Assembly (NCBI GenBank): GCA_031277685.1
Contig: JAITLV010000140.1
Coordinates: forward strand, 47,294-111,293
From: Sphingobacterium sp.
Lineage (GTDB): Bacteria; Bacteroidota; Bacteroidia; Sphingobacteriales; Sphingobacteriaceae
DNA length: 64,000 bases
Reading direction: 5' to 3'
This document shows, one piece after another, positions 27,483 through 36,797 of the stretch. How positions within the stretch are numbered: position 1 is the first letter of the stretch; each line of letters begins with the position of its first letter. Below the pieces are notes generated by a model. That model searched no databases. It was not told the DNA's origin and worked only from the letters and a program-made list of their open reading frames with translations. The translations under genes were made by a program, and so were the position numbers.

Positions 27483-28505
27483 TTAGTTTTTCATCTTTAG
27501 CACAAAACTATCTCTTTCTTCAACAATCTTGATAGCATACAAAGTTCCCAATGAACTTAATACATTTTGTAAATCGGAGACATCTATTTGGCCACTGACA
27601 GTAATCTCCATCAGTTCTTCCGGCAATTGGTTTGTTATTTTCTTTTTATAGGTTAGCTCCATCCAGGCCACTATATCTTTTAATGTGGTGTTATTCAGTT
27701 CAAGTGTACCTCTTTGCCAACTTTTGAACAGGTTGGCCTGCGCATCCAAGCGTTGTAACACACCATGATCAATGTGTATCACCTCTCCAGGTCTCATGAT
27801 CAAATACCCATTGGCATAACCAGCACGTACACTACCTTCATCCAATGCTATCAATTTCGTTGTAGAAGTATTGATCATATTAAAACGTGTGCCCAGTACC
27901 TCAGCCTTAAAACCATCGTGTTCTACAACAAACCGGCGTCGTTTGCCCCTATAGATCTGTTTAGCTACATGTAAATACCCCTCACCAACCAAATCCAATG
28001 TTCTGCTATCTCCTTTTTCCTGGTATATGGCACTACTATTCTTATTCAACCACAGTGTACTTCCATCAGGCAATGTAATTTCCCTTTTGTTATCAGAGGT
28101 AACATATCTTTCACTTAAGGGAGCAGATGCCTTTTGAAGATAAATCCAGAAACCTAGCATCCCCACACCAATTAGTATTGCTGCATATTGCAACCAACGC
28201 ATCATAGGAAATCGTTTAACTGAGGACTGCAGACCTTCACTCCTATCAATTTGAGCCGCAATTCTTTCCCATATCTCCACGCGATAAATGGTATCCTCAA
28301 ACACCGATGATTCATAGTACCTTAATTCGTAGACCTTACGCGCCAGAAACTTAATGTCTAAATATTTGGGATATGCATCGAACCAAAATTGCCATTGTTC
28401 ATTGCTAATGAAATCGTCCTGATTAATAAGTTGTATAAAAGAAGGTTCGTTAAACAATTCCTCAAGCATTGGTTCCTCGTTAAACATATCACTATAAGTT
28501 GTCAT
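27483..28505 (-). CDS. FecR-family anti-sigma factor
   Basis: A 340-residue inner-membrane anti-sigma protein: cytoplasmic helical N-terminus (~110 residues), one membrane helix (LQYAAILIGVGMLGFWIYLQ, about 112-131), and a periplasmic FecR domain (REITLPDGSTLWLNKNSSAIY, RRFVVEHDGFKAEVLGTRFN, LDEGSVRAGYANG) followed by a C-terminal DUF4974/STN-like domain (LELNNTTLKDIVAWMELTYKKKI). It transmits the SusC loading signal to the sigma factor encoded divergently at 28711. It is the first gene of the minus-strand operon fecR-susC-susD-GH116-rbsD-like. Confidence 0.95.
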   Translation of the reverse strand: MTTYSDMFNEEPMLEELFNEPSFIQLINQDDFISNEQWQFWFDAYPKYLDIKFLARKVYELRYYESSVFEDTIYRVEIWERIAAQIDRSEGLQSSVKRFPMMRWLQYAAILIGVGMLGFWIYLQKASAPLSERYVTSDNKREITLPDGSTLWLNKNSSAIYQEKGDSRTLDLVGEGYLHVAKQIYRGKRRRFVVEHDGFKAEVLGTRFNMINTSTTKLIALDEGSVRAGYANGYLIMRPGEVIHIDHGVLQRLDAQANLFKSWQRGTLELNNTTLKDIVAWMELTYKKKITNQLPEELMEITVSGQIDVSDLQNVLSSLGTLYAIKIVEERDSFVLKMKN

Positions 28506-28675
28506 TTATCAATAATTCGGTTTACTCAATTTAAAGACACCATTTTCTCTTTCAGTCACCCATAAAAAAATAAAATAAATCATAACACACTGTAAATGAA
28601 ATAAAAAAAATAATAAAAAGGATCAAATTTAATGATTATAATATCTCAAGCCTACCAATCCCAACGATTTACCCG

Positions 28676-28683
28676 TATATTTG
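28676..28683 (+). promoter_or_regulatory. -7 box TATATTTG of the sigma factor gene
   Basis: A perfect TAnnTTTG box followed by TAG, 27 bases before the sigma factor ATG. The same TTTGTAG form precedes the second sigma gene (34844-34851). Confidence 0.6.
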
Positions 28684-28710
28684 TAGCCAATAAATCAGCC
28701 AATCATATCC

Positions 28711-29334
28711 ATGCAAAAGGAAAGCAAGCTAGCAATCGAATGGAACAAATTCTTACAAGGAGATCGAGATTCATTTCAGAACATTTATAATGCAAATTTT
28801 AGAAGCTTGTTTCTTTATGCGCTCCGTTTCACCACAGATGATGAGCTTATTAAAGATGTTATTCATAATGTTTTTATTACCTTTTGGGAAAAAAGAGGCT
28901 CAATTAAGGACGTAAAAAATCCAACAGTTTATCTGCATCGTTCGATACGAAACGAATTATTAAATCTGAAAAGACAACAAAACAAGTATGCTGTAGATAG
29001 TTTAACTGAAGACAGCTATTCTTTTGATTTCGAATTGCCAATCGAAGCTCATATTGTCAGGGAAGAAGAACTGAAAGAAACCCGACAACACTTAAAGGCT
29101 GCCTTTGAAAATCTGACAGAGCGTCAGAAAGAAATCCTATATCTCAAATATGTGAAGGGAATGTCTTTCGAAGAAATCGCCTATACCATAGGAATTACAC
29201 TAAAAGCGTCTTACAAACTCCATGCGCGGGCGATTACCGCTATCCGTGAAAATTTTGGGAACAATGGATACACCATTGCCTTTCTTGTTTCCATTTATTT
29301 TTACCATATCAATGGAATTACCACACAAACATAA
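28711..29334 (+). CDS. ECF RNA polymerase sigma factor (Bacteroidota FecI-like)
   Basis: A 207-residue sigma-70 factor of the extracytoplasmic-function type. Region 2 at about 25-90 (FRSLFLYALRFTTDDELIKDVIHNVFITFWEKR) and region 4 at about 125-180 (LTERQKEILYLKYVKGMSFEEIAYTIGITLKASYKL). A hydrophobic tail (TIAFLVSIYFYH) is common in this subfamily. It is transcribed away from the fecR-susC operon, which it should activate once FecR releases it. A terminator follows at 29359-29393. Confidence 0.95.
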   Translation: MQKESKLAIEWNKFLQGDRDSFQNIYNANFRSLFLYALRFTTDDELIKDVIHNVFITFWEKRGSIKDVKNPTVYLHRSIRNELLNLKRQQNKYAVDSLTEDSYSFDFELPIEAHIVREEELKETRQHLKAAFENLTERQKEILYLKYVKGMSFEEIAYTIGITLKASYKLHARAITAIRENFGNNGYTIAFLVSIYFYHINGITTQT

Positions 29335-29358
29335 AGATCTTTGTGGCTTATTAAACAA

Positions 29359-29393
29359 GAAAAGCCTACATTAATTAGCTATGTAGGCTTTTC
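29359..29393. terminator. Terminator after the sigma factor gene
   Basis: GAAAAGCCTACAT (29359-29371) pairs perfectly with ATGTAGGCTTTTC (29381-29393); 9-base loop. It lies between convergent genes. Confidence 0.85.
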
Positions 29394-29465
29394 AATATAT
29401 ATTTTTATAAAACTCACTCTGCCAATCAGCGTTCGCTTTTGATAGCATCATGTTTTTGTTATTGG

Positions 29466-29972
29466 TTAGAGATTTAAGTCTCCTTCTTTACCTATATCTT
29501 CTGTATTTCCCGTAAAGGTTGCTTTCAAAAAAGCAAAGAGATTGACCACCATATTGGAATTTGAATCCCAATAATGTGCTTCTTGCGGAATTACTTGTAA
29601 TAATCGGATATTAGGATCTCCTTTGCCTTTTTCAAACCACCCTTCCATCATTTTATTCCAGTAACGATCTATCCTAGCCTGGTCTCTAGACAGCGTTGCT
29701 GTACCATTGATGCTTAAGAAAGTATAATTTTTAGAATCCGCATAAAAAAGCGAAACCTTAGGATCATTCGCTATATTCTTATGAGTTTCACTTTCTGCGG
29801 AACATATATACCATATTGTTCCATCAGTGTCCACTTCCTGCCTACTCATGGGGACGCCATGCGGATATAGAGATTCTTTGTCAAAAGAACAAATTGTACC
29901 AATGTCGATCTGATCAACGATCGTTTTTAACTTATTCAGTGCTTCTTGATTATTCAAATTTTTCTCTGCCAT
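29466..29972 (-). CDS. Pyridoxamine 5'-phosphate oxidase-like / general stress protein 26 family
   Basis: A 168-residue split-barrel flavin-binding-type protein (from ATG 29972). Family features: TICSFDKESLYPHGVPMSRQ, TIWYICSAESETHKNIANDPKVSLFYAD and FLSINGTATLSRDQARIDRYWN, then MMEGWFEKGKGDPNIRLLQV, which is the stress-protein-26 subgroup (Pyrid_ox_like). Members bind FMN or F420-like cofactors; a reaction is not established. The longer frame up to 30038 would add an unconserved tail. Cytoplasmic, single gene. Confidence 0.88.
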   Translation of the reverse strand: MAEKNLNNQEALNKLKTIVDQIDIGTICSFDKESLYPHGVPMSRQEVDTDGTIWYICSAESETHKNIANDPKVSLFYADSKNYTFLSINGTATLSRDQARIDRYWNKMMEGWFEKGKGDPNIRLLQVIPQEAHYWDSNSNMVVNLFAFLKATFTGNTEDIGKEGDLNL

Positions 29973-30157
29973 AACACGTTGTTTTGTATGAAAACAACTA
30001 TTCATTTCAAATAGTTCAATTAAGTTTGCATTATCCAAACTTTACCCTCTTCACCGAGCGTGAAATATCTACTCGAAAAATATATACGTCTTGACATTAA
30101 ATCGACTATTTATTCAGGATAATATGGATAAATTTGTTGGTATTAGCATGTATCAAA

Positions 30158-30853
30158 ATGATAGAAAGAATCGCAAATTATTGGGATGGTAGAAGCGCTT
30201 CATGGCGAAAAGAAAGAGATGAAGCCTGGTCAGGTCCGGAGACACAACGATGGCTTGACTTTTTTAAGTCGGTCCGGAGCCAGACAACAGGAAACAAAGT
30301 CTTGGAAGTAGGTACCGCAACAGGATATTTTGCCAATATTCTGACCTTAGCCGGATTTGAAGTGACCGCTGTTGATCTTTCTCCTCAGATGATAGCGTCG
30401 GCTAAACAGGTCAGTCAAGAGCTTCAACTAAAGGTCGATTACAGCGTGATGGATGCACAAGCTTTACAGTTCGAGAACAATACTTTCGATCTCGTTTTTA
30501 CCCGTTTGATGACATGGACTGTCCCTGATCTGGAGAAATGCTACAGCGAAATGCAGCGTGTATTAAAACCTGGTGGAAAACTGATCAACCTGGATGCAGA
30601 TTTCGGAAAAACAGTTTTTAGTACAGACCGACATGACGAATGTCCTGACGGCGCGATCGAAGAAGTGAATGCAATCAAATCAGCATTGGAAATCAGCCAG
30701 CACGAACGTCCCAACAAAGATATTGAGCTACTGCAACAAATTGGACTAGCATCTGTTCAGGTTGATATCAACGCCCAAAATCGTATTCTGGGTCTTCCCT
30801 TGGAAACCGCAGGACTTTTTATGATTGAGGCAACAAAACTAGCTTTAAGATAG
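30158..30853 (+). CDS. SAM-dependent methyltransferase (class I)
   Basis: A 231-residue class I methyltransferase. Motif I VLEVGTATGYFANIL, motif II VTAVDLSPQMI, motif post-II VMDAQALQFENNTFDLV, and motif III RVLKPGGKLINLDADFGK are all intact. The N-terminus ERIANYWDGRSASWRKER is typical of methyltransferases acting on small molecules, but the substrate is unknown. ATG 30158 is chosen over an upstream TTG at 30134. A long perfect hairpin follows. Confidence 0.88.
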   Translation: MIERIANYWDGRSASWRKERDEAWSGPETQRWLDFFKSVRSQTTGNKVLEVGTATGYFANILTLAGFEVTAVDLSPQMIASAKQVSQELQLKVDYSVMDAQALQFENNTFDLVFTRLMTWTVPDLEKCYSEMQRVLKPGGKLINLDADFGKTVFSTDRHDECPDGAIEEVNAIKSALEISQHERPNKDIELLQQIGLASVQVDINAQNRILGLPLETAGLFMIEATKLALR

Positions 30854-30900
30854 ACATAAATGTTATTCTCAAAGGGCAATGCTAAATGCAGCGTGTACCA

Positions 30901-30950
30901 CAAATAAAACAAAGGCCTCAATTTATAGATTGAGGCCTTTGTTTTATTTG
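30901..30950. terminator. Long bidirectional terminator
   Basis: A perfect 22-bp stem (30901-30922 with 30929-30950) with a 6-base loop. It sits between the convergent methyltransferase and siderophore receptor genes, 11 bases from the latter's stop. Confidence 0.92.
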
Positions 30951-30963
30951 TAAAAGGGTCAGC

Positions 30964-33165
30964 TTAGAACTTATAACTAAAGCTACCAACTACATTCAAT
31001 AATCGTTGAGCATTAGCCGTGGTATAACCAATCCAGTAATGTTCGTTGGTCAAATTGTCTGCTTTCACTCCTATTCTGAATTTTCGAGCATCATAAAACG
31101 CATTTGCGTTCAGCACAAAATATTGTGGCAGTTCAAAACTTCCATTCGTGGTGTTAATGATTTTATTTGCACTGGCGTAATTTCCACCAAATCCTATACC
31201 AAGTCCTTTCAGATTGCCGTCGACAAATTGATAAGTAGCGTTAAAATTTGCTAGCCAAGGCGAAGAGGCATTATTAGGTCTTTTACCCAATACAGTTGCA
31301 TCTGTTGTTTCCGTAAATTTAGAATCATTGTAACTCAGCCCCGCAATTAAAGAAAAGCCCTTAACCAAATAAGCATTCACTTCAAATTCAACACCTTTAC
31401 TACTGCGTTTTCCCATCTGCTGCTCTATGGCTCTTCCCTGCGGTGTATAACCTATTGTCTGTAGCGTGTTCTTGACATTGATATTGTAGTAGTTGACCGT
31501 AGCATTTACTTTTCCATGCCACAGATCAGCCTTGAATCCACCTTCCCATTGATTCGCTTTTTCTGGATCAGAAAGCGAGAGATTAGAGGCTGTGTCAGAC
31601 ACAAAATAACCATTGCTCGTAAAGCTATTTTGGAAGTTACCAAATACCGACAACTTATCTTTAATAAGTTCATATACCACACCCAATTTAGGTGACCAGG
31701 CATTTTGTGTATACTTTGGTGTCTCATTGCTGCCTTTCGTACCACCTTTAAACTGGATACTTTCATACCGGATAGCGGTCATGACATTCAATCCGGATAC
31801 GGGTGTAATGACATTGGACACATAAGCACTATAGGTATTTGATCTATTTTTTAAAGGCCAAATTGCATTATTCCATGCTGGGGTATTACGGATTGAATTA
31901 TAATATTTTGTTACATAATCTGCATTAAAATTCGTGTAATCCATATTACCTGTAAAAGGCACAAAATCGATGACCCCAAAATAGAAAAATTGATCATTGC
32001 GTGTATGGAGGTAATCTCCACCGACAACGGTTCGGTTTCGCATTCCGCCGATATGGAAATCAAAATTGAAGTTTTGCTGCACCTGTAGATAACGTTGTTT
32101 ACTGTCCTCAGTCGACTGATCCCCCCTATACAAACCAACCTCTTTATCATTTGCATTAGCACCGTATGATTTTGTTGTGATATAAAAATACGGGTTAAAG
32201 CCATTAGAATAACTGGAAGCACTATTTATTGATGTCGATGATCGGAAGTGTTCATTGATTCTATAATTAACCTGTCCAAAAAGGTTATTTGTACGGCCCG
32301 TATTATACAGTTCGGAGCCCACATAAGACTTCTTATAATCAAGACCTGCCCTCTCCAGCTCTTTTATACCCGAATAACCAAATTGGGAAAGAGGTCCCAT
32401 CAGGAAAAAATTCTGTTCAGCTTGTGCCTTATTGTAGAATAGCTCATATTCGAGGTTCACATCCAATCGATCATTTACTTTCCAGGTGAGGCTCGGTGTA
32501 AAAGCAAAATAGTTATTGTGTACCTTCGAATTCTGAAAATTCCCTTCGGTAGTATATGCTGTATTGACACGGAACAACAGTCTTTTATCCGTTGTCAATG
32601 GTGCATTGAGATCAGCTTGTGCCCGATAATAATCATATCTACCAGCCGCCACTAGAACATTTCCTGCTAAGCTGTCATATGGCTTTTTTGTAACTCGATT
32701 GATCACACCACCATAGGAGGTCACATTACTTCCATATAAAGTAGCAGAAGGTCCCTTCAATACCTCTATTTTTTCGATATTAACCGCATCAATAGCTCCA
32801 CTCACAGGCGCGACCAGCCCATTACGCATTGAGTTATTCGAAATAAATCCCCTGAGATTAACATAAGCACCACCATCCCCGGCCCGTCCTGTTGCGTTCC
32901 ACATTTTTTGTAGTCCCGTTACATTCCGATAAGCATCATCCACTGTAAAGATGAGCTGATTCTCGAGTGCAATCCGATCAATAGATGAGTAGACCTGTGG
33001 ATTTTCTATTGCCCTAAGCGGCATTTTATTGGCATATTCACTGTCTTTTTTGATATAGGCATTGATAATGACTTGATCCATTTTCTGTGTCTTGACAGAA
33101 TCTTTTTGTTGCGCAAAGGCAGTGATACTTGATAATACAGAAGCACTTAGTATTAACTTCTTCAT
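30964..33165 (-). CDS. TonB-dependent siderophore receptor
   Basis: A 733-residue outer-membrane receptor (from ATG 33165, signal MKKLILSASVLSSITAFAQQ). Siderophore-type plug: KMPLRAIENPQVYSSIDRIAL, GDGGAYVNLRGF, IEKIEVLKGPSATLYGS, then the barrel ending NVVGSFSYKF. It lacks both STN and the carboxypeptidase-like N-terminal domains, unlike the receptor at 3667. It is the third gene of an operon with the PepSY protein and a 54-residue membrane protein, an arrangement in which the membrane proteins are thought to help release or reduce iron from the imported siderophore (inference). Confidence 0.94.
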   Translation of the reverse strand: MKKLILSASVLSSITAFAQQKDSVKTQKMDQVIINAYIKKDSEYANKMPLRAIENPQVYSSIDRIALENQLIFTVDDAYRNVTGLQKMWNATGRAGDGGAYVNLRGFISNNSMRNGLVAPVSGAIDAVNIEKIEVLKGPSATLYGSNVTSYGGVINRVTKKPYDSLAGNVLVAAGRYDYYRAQADLNAPLTTDKRLLFRVNTAYTTEGNFQNSKVHNNYFAFTPSLTWKVNDRLDVNLEYELFYNKAQAEQNFFLMGPLSQFGYSGIKELERAGLDYKKSYVGSELYNTGRTNNLFGQVNYRINEHFRSSTSINSASSYSNGFNPYFYITTKSYGANANDKEVGLYRGDQSTEDSKQRYLQVQQNFNFDFHIGGMRNRTVVGGDYLHTRNDQFFYFGVIDFVPFTGNMDYTNFNADYVTKYYNSIRNTPAWNNAIWPLKNRSNTYSAYVSNVITPVSGLNVMTAIRYESIQFKGGTKGSNETPKYTQNAWSPKLGVVYELIKDKLSVFGNFQNSFTSNGYFVSDTASNLSLSDPEKANQWEGGFKADLWHGKVNATVNYYNINVKNTLQTIGYTPQGRAIEQQMGKRSSKGVEFEVNAYLVKGFSLIAGLSYNDSKFTETTDATVLGKRPNNASSPWLANFNATYQFVDGNLKGLGIGFGGNYASANKIINTTNGSFELPQYFVLNANAFYDARKFRIGVKADNLTNEHYWIGYTTANAQRLLNVVGSFSYKF

Positions 33166-33178
33166 GGTTATGGTAAAT

Positions 33179-33343
33179 TTATTTGTAATAATGTCTAATA
33201 ACAAGAATTAAAGGAATCGATAATGCGATCCATCCCAAGACGTCCCATATTCCCGCCCCTAACAAGGCGGCAATGAGTCCGAAAAGTGATAGTATGGCGA
33301 GTAAAATGGGTACTCCCCAAAGTTTCTGGAAAGATTTTTTCAT
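33179..33343 (-). CDS. 54-residue membrane protein in the PepSY/siderophore receptor operon
   Basis: A short gene whose ATG overlaps the TGA of the PepSY gene (ATGA at 33340-33343) and whose TAA is 13 bases before the receptor ATG. The product starts MKKSFQKLWGVPILLAILSL and has two hydrophobic helices (about 11-29 and 32-50) ending RHYYK, so it is an inner-membrane hairpin. The tight coupling on both sides strongly argues it is real. No named family is recognised; a helper of the PepSY protein is a fair guess. Confidence 0.8.
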   Translation of the reverse strand: MKKSFQKLWGVPILLAILSLFGLIAALLGAGIWDVLGWIALSIPLILVIRHYYK

Positions 33344-34467
33344 GACAACGGTTCTTTAGCGATGAGTAATTGCTGTTGTTTTTCTGCCCGCCGTCTGGCC
33401 ATCCAGAGATACAACCCTGTGATAAGTACAATAATCGTAAAGACATCGAAAACTGCCCATACAATCTTTAATATAGGTCCGCCATAATTTCCAAAATGCA
33501 GCGGTTCGGAAAGAAAAAGTGTATTGACATACCATGGCATTTCCCGGGAATCAGTTACCAACCCCGTTTTAGCGTCTATCAAGACAGGCTTGAGTAATTT
33601 GGATGTCAGTTCCGTATTCCCCCGCATAAAGACAGCATAATGATGCTTGCTGGTAAAAGGTGTACCTGGAAAGGCAATGACGGACACCTTCATATCCGCT
33701 ACAGTATGTTCTGCGGTGCTTTTAGCTTCCTCCAGCGAGCTGAAATTCCCGGTTAAAGGCTCCTGGTTTTTATAAGGTGCTGTCATTTCAGCCAATTGTC
33801 CTTGCTGCCACAATCCAAGGATGACATCCGATAAGGTGTTGATCACGCCCGTAAATCCGACCACCACCATCCAAGCTGTCAGCGCAATGCCCAGTAAATT
33901 ATGAGTATCCAGCCATTGGAGACGTTTGGACCTCGTTTTACGTACCATGCCAAAATCATATTTTTTCATAATGGGTCCGTACAATACTATCCCAGAGACA
34001 ATAGAAATCATAAATAGTATACCCATCAGGCCCAAAAATAATTTCCCAGGAATACCCAAAAACATGTCTGTATGGAGCTTAAGAATGATATGCATCAGCC
34101 CGTCCGTCTTTGGTGCCCCTAACACTTCACCAGTGTATTCATTCAGGACGAGATACTTACTTCTTTCGTAGGGAGCGTCCGGTCTATCCACGACATCAAA
34201 TAGCACTTTGTTCTTTTCATTCTCATCCCAAAACACATATCGTACCTTTTCGTTCGGGTATTTAGATTCCGCTATCTGGGCAAGTTGGTCTAAGCCAAGT
34301 TTCCGCTCTGTGGCCACAACCTCCTTATCTTCTTCAAGCAGATGCTCAATCTCTTCGTGGAAGATCAAAGGTAGTCCCGTGATACAGAGGTATAACAGAA
34401 AAATTGTACAGATCAGGCTTGTCCATTTATGCCAGTTGAACCATCGCTTTGCAGTATTCAATTTCAT
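33340..34467 (-). CDS. PepSY-associated transmembrane protein (PiuB-like, iron uptake)
   Basis: A 375-residue inner-membrane protein starting MKLNTAKRWFNWHKWTSLIC. Helix 1 is at about 13-33, then a periplasmic PepSY-type domain (LDQLAQIAESKYPNEKVRYVFWD), a helix pair at about 145-170 and 190-215 (LFLGLMGILFMISIVSGIVLYGP; NLLGIALTAWMVVVGFTGVIN), and a last helix near 340-360 before a basic tail. His residues in the helices (WHKW, LKLHTDMF, LDTHN) suit haem b binding as in PiuB/siderophore reductase-like proteins. ATG 34467 is preferred over the upstream in-frame codon. First gene of the iron operon, with an operator-like box upstream. Confidence 0.9.
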   Translation of the reverse strand: MKLNTAKRWFNWHKWTSLICTIFLLYLCITGLPLIFHEEIEHLLEEDKEVVATERKLGLDQLAQIAESKYPNEKVRYVFWDENEKNKVLFDVVDRPDAPYERSKYLVLNEYTGEVLGAPKTDGLMHIILKLHTDMFLGIPGKLFLGLMGILFMISIVSGIVLYGPIMKKYDFGMVRKTRSKRLQWLDTHNLLGIALTAWMVVVGFTGVINTLSDVILGLWQQGQLAEMTAPYKNQEPLTGNFSSLEEAKSTAEHTVADMKVSVIAFPGTPFTSKHHYAVFMRGNTELTSKLLKPVLIDAKTGLVTDSREMPWYVNTLFLSEPLHFGNYGGPILKIVWAVFDVFTIIVLITGLYLWMARRRAEKQQQLLIAKEPLS

Positions 34468-34481
34468 TGGTAGTTTTTTTG

Positions 34482-34513
34482 CAAATGTATTATTCTTAAT
34501 TAATCTAAATAAT
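34482..34513 (-). promoter_or_regulatory. Promoter and iron-operator-like box of the PepSY/receptor operon
   Basis: On the minus strand, a perfect -7 box TACATTTG (34482-34489) is preceded by ATTATTTAGATTAATT (about 34498-34513). That box shares its TCTAAATAAT core (plus strand) with the region upstream of the siderophore receptor gene at 3667. Transcription would start about 9 bases before the ATG. Confidence 0.5.
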
Positions 34514-34840
34514 ATAATGCAATAATTTTTATATTTATGTCTCCTACCGTAAAAAAATGGCTTAGTGATGAACCTCATTGTAACAATCCTATTTACGTAA
34601 GTCCAATCTTTCCAATTCGTAAGCTACATAACAATCAGCTATGTTATCTTCAAACGTAAAAAGCTCCTCCTCCTTTCTGAAGTCCCAAAACAACTATTCT
34701 CGGATCTACGGCAGCCCGCTTTGGATTTTTAGACTTTTCAAGCTAGTAAGTGTTGCATAACGAAGTGGTTTGCTAAAGTTTGCCCCAACCACTTGCCATC
34801 GACCCATTTTTTAAAACATTGTCGTTTTATATATCCATAA
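34514..34840. other. Noncoding gap between divergent operons
   Basis: About 330 bases without a supported ORF or strong hairpin, apart from the promoter elements at both ends. Confidence 0.4.
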
Positions 34841-34843
34841 TGT

Positions 34844-34851
34844 TACCTTTG
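34844..34851 (+). promoter_or_regulatory. -7 box TACCTTTG of the second sigma factor gene
   Basis: A perfect TAnnTTTG box followed by TAG, with a TTG at 34819-34821 as a possible -33 element (spacing 22). The ATG follows at 34869. Confidence 0.6.
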
Positions 34852-34868
34852 TAGAGGATACGACATTC

Positions 34869-35462
34869 ATGAGTAAGGATCGCGACATACTAGAAATACA
34901 ATTGTGGGAGGCGCTACGAAGTGGAGAACAGGCTGCTTTACAGCAGTTATACATGTCTTATTACAAAGGCCTATTGCACTATGGACTGCGGTATACAGAC
35001 GATCGGGATACCCTAAAAGACAGTATCAACAATACCTTTCTTTATTTCTGGGAAAAACGCGAAAGTATAGGCAACGCCAATCATGTTGGTAATTATATCT
35101 TCAAAAGTTACCAGCGGCAATTAGTCAAGGATCTCAACAATACAAACAAATTTGAAACGCTTCTCGAAAACAATGAAGACATCGATAGGGTTGATGTAGA
35201 AGAATTTCAGTTCATTATCCGACAAGAAGAAAATACGCGGGTTAATGTCCTTAAAAATGCGATTCTCCAATTACCTAAACGGCAACGTGAGCTCGTTCTA
35301 CTTCGTTATTATGAGGGACTCAGTTACGATGAAATTACCATAAAAACAAATCTGAGCAAACGTGCTGTCTACAATCAGATCCATAGCGCCATCAATACAT
35401 TAAAAAAAGACACTAGTCTGCAAAATCTCAAACATATTCTCCCCCTATTAATCTTATTTTAG
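34869..35462 (+). CDS. ECF RNA polymerase sigma factor
   Basis: A 197-residue ECF sigma factor with region 2 (LLHYGLRYTDDRDTLKDSINNTFLYFWEKR) and region 4 (LPKRQRELVLLRYYEGLSYDEITIKTNLSKRAVYNQIHSAI). It heads a co-directional locus with FecR, SusC, SusD and thioredoxin-domain genes, so it most likely drives the susC promoter when FecR is triggered. The C-terminal hydrophobic end (HILPLLILF) parallels that of the other sigma factor in the window. Confidence 0.95.
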   Translation: MSKDRDILEIQLWEALRSGEQAALQQLYMSYYKGLLHYGLRYTDDRDTLKDSINNTFLYFWEKRESIGNANHVGNYIFKSYQRQLVKDLNNTNKFETLLENNEDIDRVDVEEFQFIIRQEENTRVNVLKNAILQLPKRQRELVLLRYYEGLSYDEITIKTNLSKRAVYNQIHSAINTLKKDTSLQNLKHILPLLILF

Positions 35463-35577
35463 TTTTTTTTAAAAAATAACAAACAGACACACAGCTTTTT
35501 ACGTATTTTACTAAAAAATAACTGGTAAAAACCAAACTCGGTACGCTCTATCTATATAAACGACTAATTTTTAGACC

Positions 35578-36645
35578 ATGAGTGCATACCAGTCTGTTCA
35601 GGATTTTATATTGGATGAATCTTTCTTTCGCTATGCGATAAGGCAAGATCCATCAGAAATCTTGAAATGGGAAAGCTATATTAAACAACATCCCGAGCAG
35701 CAGGAACTTATACAGCATGCTAAGAAAGAATTGCTGGCTATGCAAGATGCACTATATATGATTGATGCAGAGCAAAACTATGTCCGGCTTGTATCTCGTT
35801 TGGATCCCCCCGTCAAAAACATCCCACTAAAGAAAAAATGGACCTATTATGCGGCGGCGGCTATTGTCTTTCTGTGTTTGATCACTTCCCTATATGTCTT
35901 CCAATATCATTTCAACCAGTCGCAGACGAATGCTTACCTAACGCAACCAGCTGAAAAGAAAACAATTAAACTCGCTGATGGTACGCTGGTCAAATTAAAT
36001 GCTGCAAGTAAATTGGAGATCGCTGATGGATTTGGAAAGACAAACCGTGCGGTCAAACTCGTTGGTGAAGCGTATATGGAAGTTGCCAAAAACAAAGCAT
36101 TACCGTTTACCGTAACGACTCAAGCGCTGCAAGTCCGGGTATTGGGAACAACGATCAATGTCAGAGCCTATGCCAACGAAGAACTTACTGCAGCCTCATT
36201 AATTGAGGGCAGTGCCGAGGTTATCTTGAAGAGCAGATCCCAAGCCCCTATCCGTCTAAAACCAAAGGACAAAGTCGTTGCTCCGCTAACAAAAGCACAG
36301 CCTAGTTCCGAAAACAATACAACAGGTATAGAAAAAAAATCTGATTACAAATTGGAAACCGTTACACAGTATGATGCTGAGCAACGACTGGCCGAAACCT
36401 CTTGGGCTGACCAGAAACTTGTTTTTGTTAATGAACCGCTGTCTTCAATTGCTAAAACATTAGAACGCTGGTATAATATTACCATTGAATTCCAAAATTC
36501 GGACATCAGTGCCCGAAAATATACGGCGGCATTCGATGACCGCGAAGAACTGCAGAATGTGCTCCAGAGCCTACGGAGCAGCATCCCTTTCAACTATCGG
36601 AAGATCGGACCACGCAGCATTAGAATTTACCTAACTAATCCATAA
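35578..36645 (+). CDS. FecR-family anti-sigma factor
   Basis: A 355-residue anti-sigma protein. Cytoplasmic N-terminus of ~85 residues, one membrane helix (WTYYAAAAIVFLCLITSLYVF, about 88-108), periplasmic FecR domain (KKTIKLADGTLVKLNAASKLEI, PFTVTTQALQVRVLGTTINVR, IEGSAEVILKS), and a C-terminal DUF4974-like domain (FVNEPLSSIAKTLERWYNITIEF). Lies between the sigma gene and susC, as usual for this switch. Confidence 0.95.
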   Translation: MSAYQSVQDFILDESFFRYAIRQDPSEILKWESYIKQHPEQQELIQHAKKELLAMQDALYMIDAEQNYVRLVSRLDPPVKNIPLKKKWTYYAAAAIVFLCLITSLYVFQYHFNQSQTNAYLTQPAEKKTIKLADGTLVKLNAASKLEIADGFGKTNRAVKLVGEAYMEVAKNKALPFTVTTQALQVRVLGTTINVRAYANEELTAASLIEGSAEVILKSRSQAPIRLKPKDKVVAPLTKAQPSSENNTTGIEKKSDYKLETVTQYDAEQRLAETSWADQKLVFVNEPLSSIAKTLERWYNITIEFQNSDISARKYTAAFDDREELQNVLQSLRSSIPFNYRKIGPRSIRIYLTNP

Positions 36646-36797
36646 AATAAAACTTATGAAAGATACAGTTACCTAACCAAAAGAGAATAAAAAAGGAGCA
36701 TGCAAGGCATACTCCCAAAATCGTTAATTAACACAACAGGCTGTGACTGCGAATCCTAGGCGCTGTTGTCAATTGTTTACATTAACCTTGCAAACTT

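Noticed and set aside
36733..36769. ACAACAG/CTGTTGT hairpin before the second susC
   Set aside because: Only seven base pairs with a loop of more than 20 bases; too weak to call a regulatory structure.
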